Assembly: GCF_901709675.1 (NCBI RefSeq)
Contig: NC_051089.1
Location: 20,375,508 to 20,439,507, forward strand
Length of the DNA stretch: 64,000 bases
Direction of reading: 5' to 3'
Source of the DNA: Syngnathus acus
Lineage: Eukaryota; Chordata; Actinopteri; Syngnathiformes; Syngnathidae
The notes under the pieces are model-generated. The model had not been told where the DNA came from. It did no database searches and saw nothing but the letters and a program-made list of their open reading frames with translations. This document shows positions 33,521-64,000 of the stretch, in pieces. The stretch's first letter is position 1. Each line of letters begins with the position of its first letter. The translations under genes were made by a program, and so were the position numbers.

Positions 33521-35150
33521 CAGTGCCTTGCGAAAGTATTCGGCCCCCTTGAACCTTTCAACATTTCGCCACATTTCAGGCTTCAAACATAAAGATATAC
33601 AATTTTAATTTTTTGTCAAGAATCAACAACAAGTGGGACACAATCGTGAAGTAGAACGAAATTTATTGGATAATTTAAACTTTTTTAACAAATAAAAAAC
33701 TGAAAAGTGGGGCGTGCAATATTATTCGGCCCCTTTACTTTCAGTGCAGCAAACTCACTCCAGAAGTTCAGTGAGGATCTTTGAATGATCCAATGTTGTC
33801 CTAAATGACTGATGATGATAAATAGAATGCACCTGTGTGTAATCAAGTCTCCGTATAAATGCACCTGCTCTTTGATAGTCTCAGGGTTCTGTTTAAAGCG
33901 CAGAGAGAACCATGAAGACAAAGGAACACACCAGGCAGGTCCGAGATACTGTTGTGGAGAGGTTTAAAGCCGGATTTGGATACAAAAAGATTTCCCAAGC
34001 TTTAAACATCTCAAGGAGCACTGTGCAAGCAGTTATATTGAAATGGAAGGAGTATCAGACCACTGCAAATCTACCAAGACCCGGCCGTCCCTCCAAACTT
34101 TCATCTCAAACAAGGAGAAGACTGATCAGAGATGCAGCCAAGAGGCCCATGATCACTCTGGATGAACTGCAGATAACTACAGCTGAGGTGGGAGAGTCTG
34201 TCCATAGGACAACAATCAGTCGTGCACTGCACAAATCTGGCCTTTATGGAAGAGTGGCAAGAAGAAAGCCATTTCTCAAAGATATTCATAAAAAGTCTCG
34301 TTTAAAGTTTGCCACAAGCCACCTGGGAGACACACCAAACATGTGGAAGAAGGTGCTCTGGTCAGATGAAACCAAAATCGAACTTTTTGGCCACAATGCA
34401 AAACGATATGTTTGGCGTAAAAGCAACACAGCTCATCACCCTGAACACACCATCCCCACTGTCAAACATGGTGGTGGCAGCATCATGGTCTGGGCCTGCT
34501 TTTCTTCAGCAGGGACAGGGAAGATGGCTAAAATTGATGGGAAGATGGATGGAGCCAAATACAGGACCATTCTGGAAGAAAACCTGTTGGAGTCTGCAAA
34601 AGACCTGAGACTGGGACGGAGATTTATCTTCCAACAGGACAATGATCCAAAACATAAAGCCAAATCTACAATGGAATGGTTCACAAATAGACGTATCCAG
34701 GTGTTAGAATGGCCAAGTCAAAGTCCAGACCTGAATCCAATCGAGGATCCGTGGAAAGAGCTGAAGACTGCTGTTCACAAACGCTCTCCATCCAACCTCA
34801 CTGAGCTCGAGCTGTTTTGCAAGGAAGAATGGGCAAAAATTTCAGTCTCTCGATGTGCAAAACTGATAGAGACATACCCCAAGCGACTTGCAGCTGTAAT
34901 TGCAGCAAAAGGTGGCGCTACAAAGTATTAGCGCAAGGGGGCCGAATAATATTGCACGCCCCACTTTTCAGTTTTTTATTTGTTAAAAAAGTTTAAATTA
35001 TCCAATAAATTTCGTTCCACTTCACGATTGTGTCCCACTTGTTGATTCTTGACAAAAAATTAAACTTTTATAGTATCTTTATGTTTGAAGCCTGAAATGT
35101 CGCGAAATGTTGAAAGGTTCAAGGGGGCCGAATACTTTCGCAAGGCATTG
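33521..35150 (+). mobile_element. Tc1-like transposon, full length with long terminal inverted repeats
   Basis: 1630 bp between TA at 33519-33520 and 35151-35152. The terminal inverted repeats are about 210 bp (33521-33735 and 34935-35150), starting CAGTGCCTTGCGAAAG, and differ at only a few bases. One uninterrupted transposase ORF lies between them. The state looks recent. Confidence 0.95.
33912..34931 (+). CDS. Tc1-family DD34E transposase, intact ORF
   Basis: 339 codons, the usual length for Tc1 transposases. It binds the terminal repeats and cuts and pastes the element at TA. N-terminal paired-like helix-turn-helix (about 10-110), including the GRPSKLSS link between the two DNA-binding parts, then the DDE domain. 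The triad is visible: D152 in LWSDETK, D243 in FQQDNDPKH, E278 in SPDLNPIEDPW, with 34 residues between the last two. The residue after the last Glu is Asp where Asn is usual (NPIENLW). It starts with ATG 177 bp inside the left repeat. Nothing in the sequence excludes activity. Confidence 0.93.
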   Translation: MKTKEHTRQVRDTVVERFKAGFGYKKISQALNISRSTVQAVILKWKEYQTTANLPRPGRPSKLSSQTRRRLIRDAAKRPMITLDELQITTAEVGESVHRTTISRALHKSGLYGRVARRKPFLKDIHKKSRLKFATSHLGDTPNMWKKVLWSDETKIELFGHNAKRYVWRKSNTAHHPEHTIPTVKHGGGSIMVWACFSSAGTGKMAKIDGKMDGAKYRTILEENLLESAKDLRLGRRFIFQQDNDPKHKAKSTMEWFTNRRIQVLEWPSQSPDLNPIEDPWKELKTAVHKRSPSNLTELELFCKEEWAKISVSRCAKLIETYPKRLAAVIAAKGGATKY

Positions 35151-35197
35151 TAACTGACATTCAATAACTCATATTGTTTGCAGCACTGTTAGTGATC

Positions 35198-35560
35198 TCA
35201 AAGCAGTGCTATAGATTCACAGTGCAGTTTCACTTTAGGTGAATTGTCCTTTGACATAAACTGTATGCTTTTCAACTCAAAATGGATATATTCCACCTCT
35301 CCAATAAGGACCTTCAAGGGGAGCAGAAAGAAGGCGAAAAGGATAGGCCTAAGAATGGAACTTTGGGTGACTGAAAGAGGTGCAGAAGACAAATGATGTT
35401 CAACGAGACTAACAGCTAAACATCTATCAGACAGAAACCACTGAAGAGAATTGCAGCTGATGCCCATACAAGATTCAAGGTGAGATGAGGATTTTGTGAT
35501 TCCCTGTGTCGAAAGAAGCTGCAAAGTCTAAAAGAATAAGAATAGCATAATACCCAGTGT
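35198..35560 (-). pseudogene. decayed L2-like LINE reverse transcriptase fragment
   Basis: Minus-strand reading LVEHHLSSAPLSVTQSSI and LRPILFAFFLLPLKVLIG corresponds to the motif-B region of L2 (VPQGSILGPLLFSLYMLPLG). Several substitutions; no ADD motif survives. Confidence 0.6.
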
Positions 35561-35599
35561 CAGTGGCTAAAAACAAATCAGTTCAAAAAGGGGCAGATT

Positions 35600-36300
35600 C
35601 AATATACACTCAGCATAAGTGTATACGTCATCATGGTTATGAAAACTGGAATTCCCATTGCTTCAGAAGTACACAACAAAATGGAAATACGATTCCTTGC
35701 GTGTGATACAACACTCGAGAAGGTAGACACAAACAGTAGCAGTGTGCAAATGAGCAGTAGATGCACTTGTGTGGCTTTTCTGTGCTCTGTAGGGCTGACC
35801 AGAAGGCAACAGTTTAAACAGGTTACTGCTGGGGTGAGAGTTGTCCATGACAATGTTTGTTGCTCTGCTGAGGTAGCAAGGGCTGGCAATAGCCTCTAAA
35901 TTGGGCAGAGAGCAGCCCATGATCTTCTGGGCTGTCTTTATAACTCTCTGCAGTGCTTTCATGTCAGCAGTCGCGCATCCAGAATACCATAATGACACAT
36001 TAGGGTTGACTCAGCAGCAACTCTGCTAAAGTCCAAGATGAGCTATTTTTTTCTGTGATGTTCAGTGTGGGGTTGTTCACTGTATAATATGCCGACAGAC
36101 TCCGTACCTCATTTTTGTCTGCTAACTCATCTCTGTTTGACTTGAGTCAAACTAGCATGGTGCCATCAGTTAATTTTATGTAGGTGTTGGAGGGATAGGG
36201 GAAGCAGTCATATGTGTACAGTTTGCACAGGAGGGACTTATTTTTTATAGGGGGGGCTGTTATGGTGATGGAGTAGTGGGCAGCAGAGCTGGTCGCAAAA
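35600..36300 (-). pseudogene. decayed Rex1-like LINE fragment
   Basis: The minus strand gives LCKLYTYDCFP and NTYIKLTDGTML (a ruined FADDTT), then SLWYSGCATADMKALQRVIK, TAQKIMGCSLPNLEAI and SNLFKLLPSGQPYR. Frames shift between blocks. Confidence 0.7.
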
Positions 36301-36666
36301 CCTAATGACGCTTTGGGCTTGTATAGGTTATATCAAACACCAAAATTATTTTTGAAAAAAATAAATCAATTCCTATTCCCAACAGAGTGAAATGAACACT
36401 GTCACTGCTACTGACTGTGGTTATTTATTTGGGCAAGCTTGAATTCCATCTTGCCGTTGTCATACTCCGTCTCATGAACCTCTCATAAAAAGAAAGATTA
36501 TTATGTGACACTTTTTGTAAAATTGTTATTTTGCTGGATGAAGAAAATCTAATGAGGTTCTATTTCTGTGTAATGTGAGATTTGTGTTTTTTTTTATGTA
36601 TTTGTCATAATTATAATTATTATTTGCTGTTGCTGTACAATATTTTAATTAGTTTACAATCCAATA
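36301..36666. other. no feature recognised
   Basis: AT-rich; no coding or repeat signal. Confidence 0.5.
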
Positions 36667-36668
36667 TA

Positions 36669-37124
36669 CAGTGGAGCCTCGGTTTTCGAACGTCCCGGTT
36701 CTCGAACAAATCGGTATTTGAACAAAAAATTCGAGATTTTTTTGCTTCGGATGTCGGACGAAATTCGGTTGTCGAACCTCGCGAGATCGGATCAAATTAA
36801 GCTCCCTGCGCACTGAGGTCCACTTAAATTTTGGAAAGTCCATTAGGACTTTAAAAATATTTTCAAAATTTTAGCGACCGCTATGTCACAATAATGCGAC
36901 CAGCGCGGTGCAGTTGCACAGTCGGCGGTGCGCTACGATTGCGCGTTCGGCGGTGCGCTGCAGTTGCGCGATCGGACAAAAATGCGCCAATGAAAAAATG
37001 CTTAAAAAAGGCGGTTTTTGTTTTGTTTGGAATGGATTAAATTTATTTCTATTATTTGTAATGGGAAAACATGATGCGGAATTCGAACGATTCACTTCTC
37101 GAACAGCCTTCTGGAACGGATTGT
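36669..37124. mobile_element. Tigger-like MITE, family E, copy 2, reversed and end-truncated
   Basis: Starts CAGTGGAGCCTCGGTTTTCG after TA. It shares the GATCGGACAAAAATGCGC and CCTTCTGGAACGGATTGT blocks with 19385-20054 in reverse order. The right terminal repeat is lost. Confidence 0.75.
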
Positions 37125-37314
37125 ACAACAAATATGTTTTTAGAACTCTTATTATAACAATTTTTTTATAAAAAGGTACAAGTGTACGCATTGCAATTGT
37201 GTGGGCACTCCTTGCCTTCTGCTGGCGTGTGGGCAAGTTTTGTGCCATAATTCCTCAATTTAGAAGTTTTATTTTGACTTTTAAATTTTCTTTTAATTTG
37301 GAAAAAAATCCGCG

Positions 37315-37366
37315 ATGTATGAAACCGCGATAAACGAACCAAGATGTAGCGAGGGATTACTGTAAT
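37315..37366. repeat. terminal fragment of a second Tigger-like family
   Basis: GAAACCGCGATAAACGAACC then GTAGCGAGGGATTACTGTAA. This free-standing fragment matches the internal motif found inside family-B copies. Confidence 0.65.
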
Positions 37367-37395
37367 ATGAAATACAACAGAGGTTGCTGGTGGTA

Positions 37396-37502
<107 letters not shown>

Positions 37503-37699
37503 GTACTTTATTGCTCACCGGGGGGAAATTCAGTTGCCAGCAGTATCCACACCCAAGAGTGGGCACATGAGCGGTCAAAGAACAGATACGCAGGAGTTAC
37601 ATAAAATGTAAAAACATGCACAATATTATGAATTAATAGATACATAAACAGATAGACAGTATAAACATCGGTCACGACAAACAAAATAAGAGTTGTGGC

Positions 37700-38590
37700 A
37701 GAGACTGTCTGAAGACGAAATTAAGGAATTACTGTTTCCTTAATTCTCACAAGGATCGTGTGTCACAAAACTGATCTGGTATTATCAACTAGAGAAAGTT
37801 GGTGAAGAGTACTGTTTATCACTCATTAAGCCCAGAGGAAGTGCAACAAAGTACTAGTGGTGTGCTTTTTTGCATTTCCCCCCCCATGATTCAATGTTTT
37901 TTTCCCTTAGAATTGAGCGAATCCATCAACCTTTGCTTGTTTGAAAACTGCTACTGATTACCACTTTTTTTTCTTGGTTTCTTTTTGTTATTACTAAAAC
38001 CAGAAAGTTCTTATTTGAAATGACTTAAAAGTTTTGTGCTGTGTCTGTGATCTGCTTTTTCTACAAATTTGAACAACTGAATGAAGATCTTTGTGTTGGC
38101 TATGGTTAACTCAATGTAGGAATCACTACTTAAAGGGACGATAAAGCGAGGATGGTTCATTTTTCACTAACAAACCCAGTTTATGTATTTTTTATCAGGA
38201 AAAGTTAGCATTTTTATTTGATCAATTTTGGAGAAATAATGAAACAACAAATGCCTTTAAAAACGCCCGATTTTAATGAGGAATAGGGCCACACAATGCT
38301 TAATAAATGCATTGCAGTGATACCTCATTATTTATACTCATTTTATAACATAAAACCGATCATTTATCTATTGTCCTCAAAGGTAAACAGAGCAATTTAT
38401 TCAATATCAGAGAATCTGATTTTATGCATAATTTTCCTTGTGGTAAATATAAAACAAAAAACTTGAAAACCAAGAAAAGCAACCTTGTTGCCAATATGCT
38501 GCTGAAAAAAAATTCTCTATATTTTCAAATCAATCATGAAGCAAACCTCATGTCAGTTATTAACTGAATTCATAGTAGCCTATAAAAAAA
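37700..38590. other. no feature recognised
   Basis: AT-rich unique sequence without coding or repeat signal. Confidence 0.5.
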
Positions 38591-38593
38591 CGA

Positions 38594-39279
38594 CCGTTTT
38601 TTTCCGTGTATAATGCGCAAAATGTAGCATGTTTGTTGTCAATCGCGCATCGCATTCAGCCATCCTGCCCAACACACTTAGTCAGTAAAATTCATAATTG
38701 ACGACACATCGTTTGATGCGATGGTGCAATCCTTGATGGTGTGTTATTGTCAAATATTGTTTGTTTTTTTAATCTCCATCGCAAACCGGATATCATACGG
38801 AGGCCGCCATGACAGATGCGCAGAACGGATGCGCAAGACACGTCAGCTATATAAAGAGCGAGAGTTCAGTTCTCTACCTAAATGCGTATTACAGGTAATA
38901 TTTTATTTCACAACACTTTGCCTTGTTCCTTTCTTCTCTGCTGTTCACTTCAAACACGCTCCATACGAACACAATGCTCTCGTATCAGACGCTTGCTCGA
39001 TCACCTGCTCGTTTGCTGTCACAATGGACCCTACACAAATCCGAAACATTTCTTCGCTATCGAGTTTGCTAGCGCATGCGCAGTGATACTGACCGGCAGA
39101 ATAACATCCGGTTGTTCCCAAAGATGATCTTTTTTCTGAAATAATTTTACGTTTACGGACTTAAGTAAGAGTCAAAATTTGGGTGCGTATTATACATGGG
39201 TACAGGCTTTTTTCCAGCATCGACATGCCATTTTTAGTGCGTATTATACATGGGGGCGCATTATACAGGGAAAAAACGG
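38594..39279. mobile_element. family-C Tigger-like MITE, copy 2
   Basis: TA-flanked with inverted ends CCGTTTTTTTCCGTGTATAA and TTATACAGGGAAAAAACGG. Contains CATCGCATTCAGCCATCCTG and CCGGCAGAATAACATCCGG blocks shared with 55780-58035. A segment present in that copy is missing after CCGAAACATT (about 39049). Confidence 0.85.
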
Positions 39280-39694
39280 TATTTATTTCTAATCATATAA
39301 TCATTTCATAAGCAATATAGTTGAAGTGGCCATTTAGAATGTGACAGTGATTTAAGAGAGCTTCAAATCTTATGGAAACATGAAAAAGGTAAAAAGGAAG
39401 CAAAAACACAATCAATATAAAATGGATGCTTTTATTAGTATTCCAGAAATGCCAGGCTAAAAATATCAATAATACTGATTCTGGTACGGTAGTAACACTA
39501 GACATGAGGTGAAATAATTCCTCTGTTGAATAAATATTGCAGAGGATTTCAGTAACATTGTCTATGTATGGATGGATATATCTGTCTATGGATCTCAGAG
39601 AAATTAATGAATAATTAACTGAAGCTCATATCACATCATTTGAGCAGCATGTGAATGTGTCATATTGTAAATGTGTGCATGTGTGTGGTGAATA
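39280..39694. other. no gene; region downstream of fah
   Basis: AT-rich; holds no recognisable exon. The fah 3' UTR probably ends near 39670-39690. Confidence 0.5.
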
Positions 39695-39700
39695 TTTATT
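39695..39700 (-). other. polyadenylation signal of fah (AATAAA)
   Basis: TTTATT on the plus strand gives AATAAA on the minus strand, about 45 nt past the fah stop codon. This predicts a short 3' UTR. Confidence 0.6.
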
Positions 39701-39743
39701 CTCCACAAAGGAATGAGTTCTTACACACAACATTCTGTAGGTT

Positions 39744-63422
<23,679 letters not shown>

Positions 63423-63440
63423 TTTCTCTCCAGAGGTAGT

Positions 63441-63452
63441 GTTCAAAGTTCA
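63441..63452 (-). promoter_or_regulatory. HNF4-like direct-repeat (DR1) motif next to fah start
   Basis: GTTCAAAGTTCA is two half sites spaced by one base, the form bound by HNF4 and related nuclear receptors. It ends 19 bp upstream of the fah ATG. Function is inferred from the motif and from the liver expression of FAH. Confidence 0.4.
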
Positions 63453-63494
63453 ACCTCGTTGAGTTACTGACTGCGCAGGCAGCATCTGTGAACG

Positions 63495-63500
63495 TTTATA
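63495..63500 (-). promoter_or_regulatory. TATA-like box upstream of fah
   Basis: TATAAA on the minus strand, about 75 bp upstream of the ATG. Transcription would then start near 63465-63470 and give a 5' UTR of about 45 nt. No other promoter element is clear. Confidence 0.4.
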
Positions 63501-63506
63501 AGTGTT

Positions 63507-64000
63507 GCAGCCTTTGTACGGGTTCGCCTGCTGTAGCACATCCAATCACAAAAAGCCGGTCGGATCCACCCTAACTTTGGCCCTCAGAAGCTAATTTAAA
63601 CCAGTTTGGGGAATGACTAAGCACTTTTACCTCCTTCACGTGAAAATAGTTATATATGTGAAATATATATAAGAAAACGTCCGCAAGAACGATTTCACAT
63701 TATTTGCTCGACAGTGAAAAATTTATTATTTGGGTTGAAAAAGATACAGGCTGTTTCATGTTTAGTTCTGAGTTTCCAAACGCGTTTGATTTTAATGATA
63801 GAGGCAGATGAAAAAAAATGAAAGCTAAAGATAAATTGCAATAATCCTGAATTGTAATAGTCACTTTACGGGAAAAAAAAGAAAAGAAAAAAAGCGTAAA
63901 TGTAACTTCCGCGTTGTTGCGTGCATCATAGGGCGCGTTCGGACGTTTTTACTCTGAAAGTAGATATGATCGGATAGGACTCGACTGCCATATATTTCTG
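63507..64000. other. region upstream of fah; possible second promoter at 63900-63960
   Basis: A plus-strand CCAATCAC lies at 63542-63549. A CpG-bearing stretch near 63905-63945 includes ACTTCCGCG, an ETS-like motif, and could mark a neighbouring start site beyond the window. No coding exon seen. Confidence 0.3.

Overview
The window reads as nuclear DNA of a percomorph teleost fish. The evidence is spliced vertebrate genes with GT/AG introns, a dense load of fish-type repeats (Rex1/CR1-like, L2-like and Rex3/RTE-like LINEs, tRNA-derived SINEs, Tc1 and pogo/Tigger-type transposons, hAT MITEs, solo LTRs) and many microsatellites. A syngnathiform source is possible from the style of one SINE, but I cannot prove it. 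All calls come from reading the sequence; no database was searched.

Host genes. The complete coding region of fah (fumarylacetoacetase, last enzyme of tyrosine catabolism) lies on the minus strand between 63422 and 39744. It has 14 coding exons, all with GT/AG borders and matching phases, and encodes 418 residues. Every catalytic and metal-binding residue known from the mammalian enzyme falls at the same residue number. Further left, also on the minus strand, the first coding exon of arnt2 (bHLH-PAS transcription factor) lies at 13382-13352. Fah followed by arnt2 in the same orientation is the order seen in mammals, so 1-13351 is probably arnt2 intron 1 and 13383-39743 is intergenic.

Layout. 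1-1886: Rex1/CR1-like LINE ORF open to the left edge. 1887-11465: several copies of one pogo/Tigger-like DNA transposon (family B), including one copy inside another, with a hAT MITE, SINEs, a LINE tail and a solo LTR. 11466-13351: AT-rich arnt2 intron. 13352-13540: arnt2 exon 1 with a long CT tract just upstream. 14050-19010: one Rex1-like LINE split by two L2-like insertions. 19385-22490: Tigger-like MITEs, a SINE and a minus-strand LINE fragment. 23825-26067: a large LTR-like element. 26500-33500: microsatellites, a local duplication, a hAT MITE, a SINE and a decayed LINE. 33521-35150: a Tc1-like transposon with an uninterrupted transposase ORF. 35200-39290: decayed LINEs and MITEs. 39744-63422: fah, whose introns hold family-B and family-C elements, a Rex3/RTE-like LINE with a 13-bp target duplication (itself carrying a SINE and a solo LTR), hAT MITEs with 8-bp duplications, and an internally deleted LINE.

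No new multi-gene system is visible. The most unusual features are the family-B transposon (TIR-like sequence of a second family plus a GC-rich 118-bp minisatellite), a roughly 165-bp 3'-UTR module shared by two different LINE families, and the order of nested insertions, which can be read from target-site duplications.
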